Part shown: piece after piece, positions 25,570 to 35,074 of the stretch
Numbering within the stretch: position 1 is the first letter of the stretch
How the letters are laid out: the number at the start of each line of letters is the position of its first letter
Assembly: GCF_049723905.1 (NCBI RefSeq)
Contig: NZ_JBJKFD010000001.1
Span: 992,001 to 1,056,000 of the forward strand
Source: G963665185 sp049723905
Lineage (GTDB): Bacteria > Desulfobacterota > Desulfovibrionia > Desulfovibrionales > Desulfovibrionaceae
Reading direction: 5' to 3'
Length of the DNA: 64,000 bases
Made by a program: the position numbers and the translations under genes
Notes under the pieces: generated by a model
Database searches by the model: none
Told to the model about the DNA's origin: nothing
The model's input: only the letters and a program-made list of their open reading frames with translations

Positions 25570-26322
25570 ATGAACGAACAACTTCGCGAACTTTTACGCC
25601 TTTCCTGGCGAGACATATTGGATATCGGGCTGGTTGCCCTGATCTACTATCGCTTGATTCTTATGATGAAAGGCACAAGGGCGGTCCGGGCAGTATATGG
25701 CCTGGCTCTTGTCGCTCTGCTCTACTACCTCTCCGATGAACTCGGCCTGTATACGCTCAATTGGTTACTTGCCAACTTTTTGGGATCAGTCTTTCTCGTC
25801 ATCATCATTCTTTTCCAAAACGACTTTCGTAAAGCCTTGGCCGACATGGGAGCCGGGCTTTTCCCTATAGACAGTCTGGGCAAAAATTCCCTGGAAGAAA
25901 TCGTCGCAGCACTCAGTGCCATGGCAAAAGTACGCATGGGAGCGATTATTGTTCTGGAACGGCGCATTCCCCTGGGAGACGTGGAAAGCAAAGGCCGCGA
26001 AATCGGAGCCAAGGTTAGCCGGGAACTCCTAATGACCATTTTTTTCCACGGCTCTCCACTCCATGACGGGGCCGTGCTCATTCGTAAAGACCGGGTAGCA
26101 GCTGCCGGGTGCATACTTCCTCTGACAGGGTCTTCCAGTCTCGACCCAACCCTTGGCACAAGGCACAGAGCAGCCATGGGAATGTCCGAAGAGTCCGATG
26201 CTCTCGTTTTGGTCGTAAGCGAGGAGCGTGGTGATATTTCCCTGGTCATGGACGGCCAGATGCACAGCGGGATGACCAAGGACCGACTTCTGGAACGAAT
26301 CAAGGAAGCCATGAGCAGGTAG
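25570..26322 (+). CDS. cdaA: Diadenylate cyclase CdaA (DisA_N/DAC domain)
   Basis: A 250-residue membrane-bound enzyme that makes c-di-AMP from two ATP. N-terminal hydrophobic segments (about residues 15-80, e.g. VYGLALVALLYYLSDELGLY) anchor it. The DAC domain carries the active motifs HDGAVLIRKDRV (DGA) and GTRHRAAMGMSE (RHR). The next gene encodes a CdaR-like regulator and then glmM, the well-known cdaA-cdaR-glmM module. It starts 75 bp after folP. Confidence 0.93.
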   Translation: MNEQLRELLRLSWRDILDIGLVALIYYRLILMMKGTRAVRAVYGLALVALLYYLSDELGLYTLNWLLANFLGSVFLVIIILFQNDFRKALADMGAGLFPIDSLGKNSLEEIVAALSAMAKVRMGAIIVLERRIPLGDVESKGREIGAKVSRELLMTIFFHGSPLHDGAVLIRKDRVAAAGCILPLTGSSSLDPTLGTRHRAAMGMSEESDALVLVVSEERGDISLVMDGQMHSGMTKDRLLERIKEAMSR

Positions 26323-26326
26323 ACCT

Positions 26327-27247
26327 ATGCAAAATAATTGGCGATTCGCACTCCTGGCCGTGGTCCTGGCTGTTGCCTCCTGGTATATGGTGACTGGAAG
26401 GGAAAAGGTAGAGACCTGGGTAGATATTCCCATAGTCACTACAAAGCCTCCCGAGGGGCTCACTGTACGCACAGGTCTGCTGAACAAAATACAGGTAAAA
26501 CTCCGCGGTCCCAAAGGAATGCTCCGAAATCTGGACCCCAACAGGCTAAGCTACACCTGCGACCTGGGCAATATTGAAGCAGGTCGTGTCATCGTTGCTC
26601 TGCGCCCGGAAGATGTAAAAACGGAGGGGGCCATCCAGGTTTCGGAAATAAAGCCCTCCAAGATGACCATCGAGGTAGAGCACATCATTTCCCGCAAGCT
26701 TCCGGTAAAACCCGTATGGACGGGGACCCTGCCAAAAAACTGGGAATTGCAGGGAAGTTCGGCCTATCCACCCGATGTGGATGTTCGCGGCCCAGAGTCG
26801 GTTATCAAAGCCATGCAGTCTGTTTATACTCAGGAATTTACAGTGCCCGACCATATGGCAGAGCAGGTTGTCGGCAAGGCGCCCCTGTTGTTGCCGGAAG
26901 ATGCGGAAGCAAACCCGGATGAGGTTGGAGTCCGTTTCCTATTTGGGCCGCATATGGTGAATGTTTGGGTCACCCAAAAAATGCAGCTCCCGGCTTCGGA
27001 CCTTCCCAAGGGAAGCAGCATAAAAATCACCCCACAACAGGTCCGTCTCCATTTGGAAAAACCAGAAACCATGCCCCTGAATGAAAAGTTCAGGAATTCC
27101 ATTTCCGTCCATCTGCCGTCGGGAGTGGATTTATCGGAAGGCACACGGACAACCCTGTATCGGGTGGAGTTGCCCGAGGGAGTGCACCTTTTACAGGCGC
27201 AACCATCCTCGGTTAAGATCCGTGTGTCCCATGGGAAAATAAAATAA
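26327..27247 (+). CDS. cdaR: CdaR-like YbbR-domain protein
   Basis: A 306-residue protein with one N-terminal membrane span (FALLAVVLAVASWYMVTG) and repeated YbbR domains outside the cytoplasm, seen as recurrent VKLRGPKGMLRNL-like and VDVRGPESVIKAM-like segments. In Gram-positives CdaR binds and modulates CdaA. It begins 4 bp after the cyclase stop, supporting coupled translation. The regulatory role here is by homology. Length is shorter than four-repeat CdaR, so it probably has about three repeats. Confidence 0.88.
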   Translation: MQNNWRFALLAVVLAVASWYMVTGREKVETWVDIPIVTTKPPEGLTVRTGLLNKIQVKLRGPKGMLRNLDPNRLSYTCDLGNIEAGRVIVALRPEDVKTEGAIQVSEIKPSKMTIEVEHIISRKLPVKPVWTGTLPKNWELQGSSAYPPDVDVRGPESVIKAMQSVYTQEFTVPDHMAEQVVGKAPLLLPEDAEANPDEVGVRFLFGPHMVNVWVTQKMQLPASDLPKGSSIKITPQQVRLHLEKPETMPLNEKFRNSISVHLPSGVDLSEGTRTTLYRVELPEGVHLLQAQPSSVKIRVSHGKIK

Positions 27248-27293
27248 TGCGCTGGTAAACACGGCGCAACAATACAACTCAGAAGGACTTTCG

Positions 27294-28649
27294 ATGAGTA
27301 AACGCCTTTTCGGAACAGATGGTCTTCGTGGCCGGGTCAATACCTATCCCATGACCCCCGATATAACCTTGCGCCTCGGTCTTGCAGCTGGCACCTACTT
27401 TAAAAACAAGTCCCGTCGCCATCGTGTGGTCATAGGTAAAGATACCAGGCTTTCCGGCTATCTGTTCGAATCCGCTCTGACAAGCGGCCTGTGCGCAGCA
27501 GGCATGGATGTTTTCCTGGTTGGCCCTCTTCCAACTCCGGCAATCTCGTTTTTGTCACGCAATATGCGAGCAGACGCAGGCGTCGTAATATCTGCTTCAC
27601 ATAATCCTTATAGTGATAACGGAATTAAATTTTTCGATGCCGAAGGAAACAAACTTCCCGACGAGATTGAAGACATCATCTCCGAGATGGTTTTGGAAAC
27701 AGAAGCAAACGGTTGGGATTATCCCTCACCGGACCGGGTGGGAAAAGCGCACAGAATTGATGACGCTTCCGGACGGTATGTTGTAGCCGTAAAAAACACT
27801 TTTCCTCAGTCACTGACCCTGGACGGTTTGAAAATCGCCTTGGACTGCGCCAATGGAGCAACCTATAAGGTAGCCCCTCTGGTCTTTGAGGAGCTAGGTG
27901 CGGAAGTCCATAAGTTTGCCTGTGCTCCCGACGGCAAGAATATTAATGACAATTGCGGTTCCACCTATCCTGAACTTATTGCCGGAAAGGTGAGAGAGTT
28001 GGGAGCGGATATTGGCATTGCCCTGGACGGAGACGGCGACCGGGTGATTCTGGTGGACGAAACCGGACGAGTGCTCGACGGCGACCAGATAATGGCCTTG
28101 TGCGCCTTGGACATGATGGAACGAGGTGAACTGCCCGGCAACATGCTCGTTGCCACAGTCATGAGCAATATGGCCCTGGAGCTGTTCATGCAGGAACGGG
28201 GCGGCACCCTTCTTCGTACCAAGGTTGGGGACAGGTATGTCGCCGAAACCATGCGTAACAGAGGCGCTTCCCTTGGTGGAGAACAGTCTGGACACATTAT
28301 CTTCAATGAACTGGCTTCTTCCGGTGACGGGATTCTCGCCTCTCTACAAATGCTGCGCATCATGGTAACCAAAGGGAAGCCGTTGTCGGAACTCGCAAAT
28401 CTCCTCACGCCCTTTCCGCAGGTGCTTATGAACGTAAGGGTTGAACATAAAAAGCCTTTTGAGCAGGCACCCGTAATCCAGGAAGCGGTCAAATCGGCGG
28501 AAGAGAAGCTCAAAGGCCGTGGACGAGTTCTGCTTCGCTATTCAGGGACAGAATCCCTTGCCAGAGTCATGGTTGAAGGAGAAGATGAAGAACTCGTTTC
28601 TTTCCTTGCACAAAACATTTCGGAAACGGTAAGGAACACTCTGGGCTGA
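27294..28649 (+). CDS. glmM: Phosphoglucosamine mutase
   Basis: A 451-residue enzyme converting glucosamine-6-P to glucosamine-1-P on the way to UDP-GlcNAc for peptidoglycan, LPS and Pel. The start LFGTDGLRGRVN is diagnostic, the phosphoserine loop is ISASHNPYSDNGIKFF near residue 100, the metal loop is ALDGDGDRVILVDE near 240, and the phosphate-binding RYSGTESLARVMVEG lies near the C-terminus. AAGGA precedes the ATG. Full length; no anomaly. Confidence 0.96.
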   Translation: MSKRLFGTDGLRGRVNTYPMTPDITLRLGLAAGTYFKNKSRRHRVVIGKDTRLSGYLFESALTSGLCAAGMDVFLVGPLPTPAISFLSRNMRADAGVVISASHNPYSDNGIKFFDAEGNKLPDEIEDIISEMVLETEANGWDYPSPDRVGKAHRIDDASGRYVVAVKNTFPQSLTLDGLKIALDCANGATYKVAPLVFEELGAEVHKFACAPDGKNINDNCGSTYPELIAGKVRELGADIGIALDGDGDRVILVDETGRVLDGDQIMALCALDMMERGELPGNMLVATVMSNMALELFMQERGGTLLRTKVGDRYVAETMRNRGASLGGEQSGHIIFNELASSGDGILASLQMLRIMVTKGKPLSELANLLTPFPQVLMNVRVEHKKPFEQAPVIQEAVKSAEEKLKGRGRVLLRYSGTESLARVMVEGEDEELVSFLAQNISETVRNTLG

Positions 28650-28699
28650 AAACCACAACATCTTGTGCATATAATCTAACTCGACACGGAGGTTGTCCA

Positions 28700-29569
28700 A
28701 TGGAGATCACCAAGGTTGTCATTCCCGTTGCAGGCTGGGGAACTCGTTCACTGCCCGCCACAAAAAATATTCCCAAAGAAATGCTGCCCATCTATAAAAA
28801 GCCCACGGTGCAGTATGTCGTCGAGGAGGCCCAAAGCTCGGGGCTGACCGACGTTGTTTTCATCAACAACCAGAACAAAAAAATTATTGAAGACCACTTC
28901 GACTATAACCTGGCGCTGGAAAGCGTGCTCGAGCGCGCAGGAAAAACGGAAATCCTCAAGGAAGTCCGAGAAGTGGCAGAGATGGTCAACATCATCTCCG
29001 TCCGGCAGAAAGTACAGCTCGGACTGGGGCACGCCGTGCTCTGCGCCAAAGAAGTTGTTAAAAACGACAACTTTGCCGTAATGGTCGGCGACGACCTCAT
29101 GTTTGGCTCCGAACCGGGTATCAAACAGCTTATCGACGTTGCCAAGGCCGAAAACATGCCGGTTATAGGCGTGATGGAAGTTCCGCGCAGCAAGGTAAAC
29201 AGATACGGGATCATTGCAGGCGAGGAATACGCCCCAGGCCTCTTCAAGGTCCGCAATATGGTTGAAAAACCCCCCGTAAGCGAAGCGCCTTCCAATCTGG
29301 CCGTCATCGGACGTTACGTTCTGACGCCCGAAATATTTGAACATCTGGAGACAACTGCGGCCGGAGTAGGTGGAGAAATCCAGCTGACGGACGCTCTCCA
29401 AAAATTAGCCAAGAATGATCGTCTGCTGGCTGTGAAAATACGAGGACGCCGCTTTGACGCTGGCGACTGGGTGGATTACCTTACTGCCAACATTTATTTC
29501 GCACTTCACGACGAATCACTTCGGGACGACCTTGTCCTTAAACTTCAGGAGCTTCTCTCTTGCAGATAG
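28700..29569 (+). CDS. galU: UTP-glucose-1-phosphate uridylyltransferase
   Basis: A 289-residue enzyme making UDP-glucose from glucose-1-P and UTP. The N-terminal signature VVIPVAGWGTRSLPATKNIP and the following IYKKPTVQYVVEEAQ are typical GalU; VMVGDDLMFGSEPG holds the Mg-binding Asp. GGAGG lies 8 nt upstream of the ATG. It follows glmM after 50 bp and overlaps the next gene by 10 nt. The product feeds LPS and glycan synthesis. Confidence 0.94.
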   Translation: MEITKVVIPVAGWGTRSLPATKNIPKEMLPIYKKPTVQYVVEEAQSSGLTDVVFINNQNKKIIEDHFDYNLALESVLERAGKTEILKEVREVAEMVNIISVRQKVQLGLGHAVLCAKEVVKNDNFAVMVGDDLMFGSEPGIKQLIDVAKAENMPVIGVMEVPRSKVNRYGIIAGEEYAPGLFKVRNMVEKPPVSEAPSNLAVIGRYVLTPEIFEHLETTAAGVGGEIQLTDALQKLAKNDRLLAVKIRGRRFDAGDWVDYLTANIYFALHDESLRDDLVLKLQELLSCR

Positions 29570-30348
29570 CCTGCGCGCTGCTACTTCTGATCAGTATAAT
29601 CATGGCCCCGGCAATACCGGCCGGGGCCTTTTTCCCGTCTTTTGACACCCTGGAATCCCAAACCCAAGCGCAAAGCCAACGTCTTCACTCGTATCAGGCC
29701 ATCTGGCTACCCCAACTATCCGAGGGAGCTTCAAATGCCACACTTGAAACCGGACGTATGCGGGTAACCACCATCCAATCCGGCCTGATCTGGTATCAGG
29801 AGTGGGCTTCCAAAGAAGACCAGGCAGCCAAAGTCATCTCGGCCGCTCTCGGGGGGGAAACCGATTTGATGGCCTCCTATCCTTCTGTCAGCTCTTTCCC
29901 CATGCCAGTCTTATACTACTGGCACCTTGCTCCGCTCTCCGACTTGGCAGAGCAGCTGGGGACCGACACGTCAAAAATGCGATTCTCTTTTTTTGCGAAT
30001 CGGCCCTGTCTGGTACTTGGAAATAAGAATAGTGGTCAGATATGGTTGGACAACGAACGCAATGTGCCCGTCCGCTTGGTTTCAGAGCCCCAGGGATGGA
30101 CTCTTGAATTTTCCCGTTACAACCTCCTGGAAGGTATATGGGTTCCTCGGGAAGTTTCCGTACATTTTGCCAACGGGCAAAAGATGAGCGGGGAGATCAA
30201 ATGGGGTGCTCCCAACTCCGCCCAAGCCCGTTCCATACTAAGTACAAACATGTTCCAACAACGCTTTGGTGGTTTTGCGCCTCCCCAAGAAACGTCCCGT
30301 CCGCTTGACCTTTTCAGAGATGATTTTTCCCAAGCCGTGAAACCATAA
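29560..30348 (+). CDS. Exported protein of unknown function (galU-priA intervening gene)
   Basis: A 262-residue protein with a clear signal peptide (ACALLLLISIIMAPAIPAGA) and a predicted cleavage near residue 22. The TTG at 29560 is supported by AGGAG 8 nt upstream, inside galU; translation overlaps galU by 10 nt. The mature part, e.g. GRMRVTTIQSGLIWYQEW and NVPVRLVSEPQGWTLEFSRY, resembles outer-membrane lipoprotein-sorting or LolA-like beta folds in general character only. No family is assigned. Position suggests an envelope role. Confidence 0.65.
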   Translation: MQIACALLLLISIIMAPAIPAGAFFPSFDTLESQTQAQSQRLHSYQAIWLPQLSEGASNATLETGRMRVTTIQSGLIWYQEWASKEDQAAKVISAALGGETDLMASYPSVSSFPMPVLYYWHLAPLSDLAEQLGTDTSKMRFSFFANRPCLVLGNKNSGQIWLDNERNVPVRLVSEPQGWTLEFSRYNLLEGIWVPREVSVHFANGQKMSGEIKWGAPNSAQARSILSTNMFQQRFGGFAPPQETSRPLDLFRDDFSQAVKP

Positions 30349-30349
30349 A

Positions 30350-32704
30350 ATGAGCACTGGATCCCGTTACCTTCATACGGCCGTTTGCTCTCCCCCCTAC
30401 CGCACACTGACCTATGCCGTACCTCCCCACTTGGCCGACATTTCCTGGGCCAAGGGGCTCCGGGTCATAATCCCCATGGGAAATTCCTTGCGGGCAGCGG
30501 TGGTTGTGGACACAAATGCAGAGCCCCCCAGCGGAGTTGAGTGCAAAGAAATTCTCTGGCCGCTTGAGCACGTCCCTACAACAGGGGAAGTTTTCATCGA
30601 CTTGGCTCAAAATCTTTCCATACGGCAAATGGAGCCGGTGGGGCGTATTCTTTCGAATATACTTCCACAAAAACTGCGCATTCTTCCCAAGCACTTTCTC
30701 GTCAACTCCGGCAGTTCGCCCAGGATTGTCACGCTCAAGGAGCTGAGGGGAGCTTCCGTCCACGAGCAGGAAAAACTCGCCCGCTTATGGGCACAAAATG
30801 CCATGCTCCCGGCAACCGGACCGGGCAAGCTACGAACCATGGTCAGTTTGGCTGTCGATCCTCCGTGGCAACTGCGCCCCAATGCAAAACGGGAGATCGC
30901 CGTAATGGAGTACCTCTTCAATAGGGGAACCTGCTCCAAGCCGGAAATGTTGGCAACACTTGGCAAAAACGTGGGACCGGCAGTCAACGCACTGGCACGC
31001 AAGGAAATGCTCATTCTACGCGAAGAACGAGATACTCCCGAATGCTCATCCCCCGGGCAGGATTTCTCTTTCGAATCGTGCCAGCTGCTATGCCCTTCTT
31101 CTGAGCAGTCCACCGCTCTGGATGTTCTGAGCAAGGATCTTGAGCGTGATGAGTACTGCACACGCTTGCTGCACGGCATAACAGGAAGCGGCAAGACGCT
31201 GGTCTACCACCAGCTAGCCGCCCGCTGCCTTGCACAAGGCAAATCTGTATTCCTCCTGGCTCCTGAAGTAGCCTTGGCCAGTGCACTTTACGCATCCACG
31301 CGCAAGGCCCTGCCAACAGCGAACGTACTGCTTTACCACGGCTACCTGGCTACGGCTGCTCGAGATGCGGCCTTTACGCAGGCTGCATGCGCCAAGCCGA
31401 CAGTCATTATAGGCACCAGATCGGCACTTTTTCTTCCGGTTGCGAATCCGGGGCTGTATATTCTGGATGAAGAGCACGATGAATCCTTCAAACAGGAAGA
31501 CCGACTCAACTACCAGGCCAAGGAAATTGCCTATTTTCTGGCAAAATACCATAAGGCCCTGCTTCTGCTTGGGTCGGCAACTCCAGACCTTAAAACCTTT
31601 CATGCCGCCCGTTCCGGCGCATTGGATACCCTGACGCTTTCCCATAGGGTTGGAGGCGGAAGTCTGCCTGCAATCCGCCTGATCGATACGGCAGGACTCA
31701 AGGCGGACGAACCGCTTGCCCCACAAAGCCTGGACCGACTGGAAGAAGTCATCCGCTCAGGGGGGCAGGCCATCATCATGCTGAACCGGCGCGGTTACGC
31801 TCCCCTCATGTACTGTCTCAACTGCGAGCAGGCAGTAACCTGTCCTCATTGCCGTGTCGGAATGACCTACCATAAGGCAAGAGAACGGCTGATTTGCCAC
31901 TATTGCGGCTATACCCTTCCCTTTCCAACTTTCTGCCCGGACTGCGGCCAAAACACGTTTGTTCCCATGGGAGGCGGCACGGAACAGCTGGAGGAAAAGC
32001 TCCCCAGCCTGCTGCCGGAAAATACATCCATACTCCGTCTGGATAGAGACACTACCCGACGGCAGGAACGTATGGATACGATTCTGGCCGATTTTGCAGC
32101 GCAGAAGGCACAGGTTCTTATCGGTACCCAAATGCTATCCAAAGGACACCACTTCCCCGAAGTCCGCTTGGTCGTCGCCGCCGAAGGCGACCTGGGGCTT
32201 AATCTCCCAGACTACAGGGCTGCGGAACGAACTTTTCAGCTCATGGTTCAGGTTTCAGGACGAGCAGGACGTGGGGATCATCCCGGTGAAGTCTTTATTC
32301 AGACGCGTAATCCAGGGCACCCATTTTGGCAGTTTGTACTTGAGGCGGATTACCAAGCTTTTTACGAACGTGAAATCGGATTGCGGGAACGCTTTGCTTA
32401 TCCACCATTCGTAAAGCTCGGGCTGATCCGCATGAACTATCCGCTTGACTGGCCTGAAGGCGGACAAATAATACTCGAAATGGCCAAGACTCTGCGAGAG
32501 GCGGCAAAACGCAGTGGACTGAAACTGCTGGGCCCGGCTCCAGCTCCGCTGGCACAAATTCGTGGACGAAAACGCTTTCAGTGCCTTGTAAAGGGCAAGA
32601 ATTGGAAGGATATCCGGGCACTTTACGCTCAGGCGCTACGCCTCCAGCCCAACAATGGCAAATTGCGCTTGCAATTGGACCTTGATCCGGTCAACATGCT
32701 GTAA
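30350..32704 (+). CDS. priA: Primosomal replication restart helicase PriA
   Basis: A 784-residue superfamily 2 helicase that reloads the replisome at stalled forks. After the N-terminal 3'-end-binding domain come Walker A LHGITGSGKTLVYHQ, the DEEH box ILDEEHDESFKQE, and two zinc-binding Cys pairs (NCEQAVTCPHC, ICHYCGY, FCPDCGQ), unique to PriA. C-terminal helicase motifs include QMLSKGHHFPEV and QVSGRAGRGDHPG. It starts 1 bp after the previous stop. Confidence 0.95.
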   Translation: MSTGSRYLHTAVCSPPYRTLTYAVPPHLADISWAKGLRVIIPMGNSLRAAVVVDTNAEPPSGVECKEILWPLEHVPTTGEVFIDLAQNLSIRQMEPVGRILSNILPQKLRILPKHFLVNSGSSPRIVTLKELRGASVHEQEKLARLWAQNAMLPATGPGKLRTMVSLAVDPPWQLRPNAKREIAVMEYLFNRGTCSKPEMLATLGKNVGPAVNALARKEMLILREERDTPECSSPGQDFSFESCQLLCPSSEQSTALDVLSKDLERDEYCTRLLHGITGSGKTLVYHQLAARCLAQGKSVFLLAPEVALASALYASTRKALPTANVLLYHGYLATAARDAAFTQAACAKPTVIIGTRSALFLPVANPGLYILDEEHDESFKQEDRLNYQAKEIAYFLAKYHKALLLLGSATPDLKTFHAARSGALDTLTLSHRVGGGSLPAIRLIDTAGLKADEPLAPQSLDRLEEVIRSGGQAIIMLNRRGYAPLMYCLNCEQAVTCPHCRVGMTYHKARERLICHYCGYTLPFPTFCPDCGQNTFVPMGGGTEQLEEKLPSLLPENTSILRLDRDTTRRQERMDTILADFAAQKAQVLIGTQMLSKGHHFPEVRLVVAAEGDLGLNLPDYRAAERTFQLMVQVSGRAGRGDHPGEVFIQTRNPGHPFWQFVLEADYQAFYEREIGLRERFAYPPFVKLGLIRMNYPLDWPEGGQIILEMAKTLREAAKRSGLKLLGPAPAPLAQIRGRKRFQCLVKGKNWKDIRALYAQALRLQPNNGKLRLQLDLDPVNML

Positions 32705-32815
32705 ATAAAAATACCCACAGCATACACCATTTTCCCGGCCCCATTGGGGTAAACAGCAACGGCCTTTAGGATCTGAGTGTTCTAGTATTCGGCAAGGATT
32801 ACCTGGAAAAGAAGT

Positions 32816-34096
32816 ATGAACTCTTGTGCCCCTTCCCATGGCCACCACTCGGAACGTCTGAAAAAACTCATTCAGGCCAATCAATCCCTAGCTGCAATTG
32901 AATCCCTGAGCACCTTGCTGGAGCGACTGCTCGATCTGGCCCAGGAAGCCACGGAGTCGGAAGCATCAAGCATTCTGCTTTACGACCCGAAGCGAAAGGT
33001 GCTGGAGTTCACCCTGGCAAAAAACAATATCCTGGGCGAAAAAGTCCAAGTGGAACTATTGGATAATGTAGAGCTCAAGCTTGGGCAGGGGCTGGCAGGT
33101 TGGGTTGCTCAAAATAAAGAATCTGTCATGGTGAAGGACGCACGCAACGATACCCGTTTTTTTCGCAACGCAGATATGGCCACGGGGTTCGTAACCCGCT
33201 CTCTGCTTTGTTCCCCTCTGCTGCACGGCGATGAACTGCTGGGGGTCATACAGGTCATCAATCCCTGTCGAAAAAGTTTTTTTGATGAAGAGGATCAGGA
33301 CATCCTGGAAAGTTTCGCCAGCCTCGCTTCCGTTGCGATTCTCCGCTCCCGACTTTTACGTCAGCGCTTGCAACAACAACGCCTGGAAGCCCAACTCGAA
33401 GCGGCAAGCCACATTCAGGGGCACTTTTGGCCCAATCTGCCAGATTTTGGTGAGCATGGTGGTGTCTGGGCCTATTCAAAACCAGCGGTTTTCGTTGGTG
33501 GAGATCTGTACGACTGTATCAACCTAGGGGATGGAAGCCATCTGGTCTACGTTGCTGACGTCTCCGGCAAGGGGTTGCCAGCCTCTTTGGTGATGGCTGC
33601 AGTTTGGTCTAAAATTCGCAGTGCGGCTTTAAAATTTGAGAGTGTAGCCTCCCTGTTGTCCAAAGCAAATGAGGAACTCTACGACTTTTTATCCGAAGAC
33701 GGGCTGTTTGTAACAATCATAGCCTGCAGATACACCCCAGCCACCGGTTCCATCCAGCTCTCGAATGGTGGGCATCTGCCCCCATTGTGGCAACAAAAAG
33801 GGAAATTCACTTTCGGCCCCATACTCAGGGGATTACCTCTGGGAATCCTCCCGCAGTACGATTACGCTCAGGAGGAAATCCAACTGGAAAAAGATGCAAG
33901 CATACTGTTTATCACCGATGGTGTAACTGAAGCCCGTAATATATATGGAGATATGTTTGAAAATGAAAGGCTGAATTCTTTTCTGGGACAGTCGAAAAAG
34001 AAACCATTCGGAAGCGAACTCGTTCGCGAACTCACCGCATGGTGCGGCACTGCAGAACCTTCCGATGATATAACCCTTTTGGAAATCTACAGATAA
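32816..34096 (+). CDS. GAF-domain PP2C-type serine phosphatase (RsbU/SpoIIE-like)
   Basis: A 426-residue cytoplasmic protein. Residues ~25-170 form a GAF domain (ESEASSILLYDPKRKVLEF; GLAGWVAQNKESVMVKDA). A helical linker leads to a SpoIIE-type phosphatase domain with FVGGDLYDCINLGD and VYVADVSGKGLPASLVMAAV (metal-binding Asp) and a final SDDITLLEIYR. Such proteins dephosphorylate anti-sigma-antagonist proteins in partner-switching pathways. No antisigma or STAS partner is encoded nearby, so the target is elsewhere. The 111-bp gap from priA has only a short CCCC-GGGG hairpin. Confidence 0.88.
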   Translation: MNSCAPSHGHHSERLKKLIQANQSLAAIESLSTLLERLLDLAQEATESEASSILLYDPKRKVLEFTLAKNNILGEKVQVELLDNVELKLGQGLAGWVAQNKESVMVKDARNDTRFFRNADMATGFVTRSLLCSPLLHGDELLGVIQVINPCRKSFFDEEDQDILESFASLASVAILRSRLLRQRLQQQRLEAQLEAASHIQGHFWPNLPDFGEHGGVWAYSKPAVFVGGDLYDCINLGDGSHLVYVADVSGKGLPASLVMAAVWSKIRSAALKFESVASLLSKANEELYDFLSEDGLFVTIIACRYTPATGSIQLSNGGHLPPLWQQKGKFTFGPILRGLPLGILPQYDYAQEEIQLEKDASILFITDGVTEARNIYGDMFENERLNSFLGQSKKKPFGSELVRELTAWCGTAEPSDDITLLEIYR

Positions 34097-34221
34097 CCGT
34101 CAACGTTGCATTGCTACTGTTCATCTCCCCTCAAACCACTTTTCGGCCAGCAACAAAATCCAATTTTCGCCTTTAACTGTAAACATCCTCAATATTATCA
34201 TCCCAAAGTAGAGATGGCCTC

Positions 34222-34266
34222 TGGGGGTGGCTCCCCCAATTTATACCGCAGGGTACAATGCGGTAT
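34222..34266. other. Two adjacent perfect hairpins in a gap between convergent genes
   Basis: TGGGGG-5 nt-CCCCCA at 34222-34238 is followed 4 nt later by ATACCGCA-8 nt-TGCGGTAT (34243-34266). They lie in the 224-bp space between the phosphatase gene and the convergent small HTH gene. They could act as a terminator pair, although the T-runs are weak, or as protein-binding sites. No gene was seen in 34097-34320. Confidence 0.45.
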
Positions 34267-34320
34267 TTAAAGAAGTCAGCACCCGATCTATCAAAACCAA
34301 AGATGCTATACGCGGTGCCC

Positions 34321-34566
34321 TTACTTCTTTGGCGGACGTCCGGGGCCTACTCCTTGCGGAGGGAGCAGCTCCTTGGGTATGCCAAGGCCAACCAATTCCT
34401 TAAAGATTTTTCTGGATCTCCGCTTCCCCTGCAAAACATACGTAATGAAGGAAGGGTCAACACCAAGCTTTTCCGCCAAAGCAGTCTTACCTATACCATG
34501 GTAAGTTAGCCACGCGTTTACAGCTTTTAGCCTCTCCGTCTTCGTCAAATCGAGATAAATACTCAT
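34321..34566 (-). CDS. Small HTH protein 1 (Cro/CI-like), paralogue of the protein at 35075
   Basis: An 81-residue protein with HTH-type helices ALAEKLGVDPSFITYVLQGK and a basic tail GPGRPPKK. The start at 34566 gives the MSIYLDLTKTERLKAVNAWL beginning that parallels the second HTH gene; upstream codons in frame look non-coding. It shares with the 35075 protein the order LTYHGI/LVYHGI, ALAEKLGV/QLAKRLGV, and GIPKELLP/GLPKELLA. Probably a DNA-binding regulator; no target is known. Base composition around it is AT-rich compared with its neighbours. Confidence 0.65.
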   Translation of the reverse strand: MSIYLDLTKTERLKAVNAWLTYHGIGKTALAEKLGVDPSFITYVLQGKRRSRKIFKELVGLGIPKELLPPQGVGPGRPPKK

Positions 34567-35074
34567 CGTCCTACCAACAATAAATTGCCAAATTTCCCTG
34601 CCAAATATCCGTTCCCACAAACGGACACTTGAGGCAGAGCTCCACGATATCTCTTTCCGCTTTCAGTCCTGTTATAGAGTTCTGTCGTGCTTATTACCTC
34701 ACAAAAACATCCATATCCAGGCTATCCACAAAATCTATTACATGCATGAAAGCACAATCATTTGGATGCTGCCCCATGCCTTTACTGCCACACTCGGGGC
34801 ATTCCACCCTCCGCTTCCTAAACATCGGCGGTTATGGAAAACGACAAAAACGAAATGAGTTAATACATTCTAGAGTGGTAGGTAAACTTACTTTTATGAA
34901 TTTTGCAACGACAAATGAAAACCCTATTTGAGTTGCGTACACACATCCGACCACAAAGTCGGCATCAAAAAACTCAATCTCGTCGAACAACAGTCGCTCA
35001 AAGACCAATCATCTTCGCGTGTCCCCTTCTGCCTCCTGCAAACTTCACAACAAGAGACACCGCCCAGCAATTTG
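34567..35074. other. AT-rich gap between two HTH genes
   Basis: 508 bp with no conventional gene. The one coding candidate is the 43-codon minus-strand frame at 34694-34825. TTGGTAGGA occurs just upstream of the first HTH gene (34568-34576, minus strand) and again 49 bp upstream of the second (35399-35407), possibly a shared regulator site. Codon-like periodicity is otherwise poor. Confidence 0.4.
34694..34825 (-). CDS. Possible 43-residue zinc-binding microprotein
   Basis: The minus-strand frame from ATG 34825 to TAA 34694 encodes a basic start (MFRKRRVE), then CPECGSKGMGQHPNDC, and ends DMDVFVR. The spacing C-x2-C-x7-H-x3-C could bind zinc. There is no good ribosome site for the ATG; a GTG at 34807 (codon 7) has AGGA 8 nt upstream. 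It lies between two HTH genes of the same strand, which fits a small accessory-gene group such as a phage remnant. Not a confirmed gene. Confidence 0.35.
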   Translation of the reverse strand: MFRKRRVECPECGSKGMGQHPNDCAFMHVIDFVDSLDMDVFVR

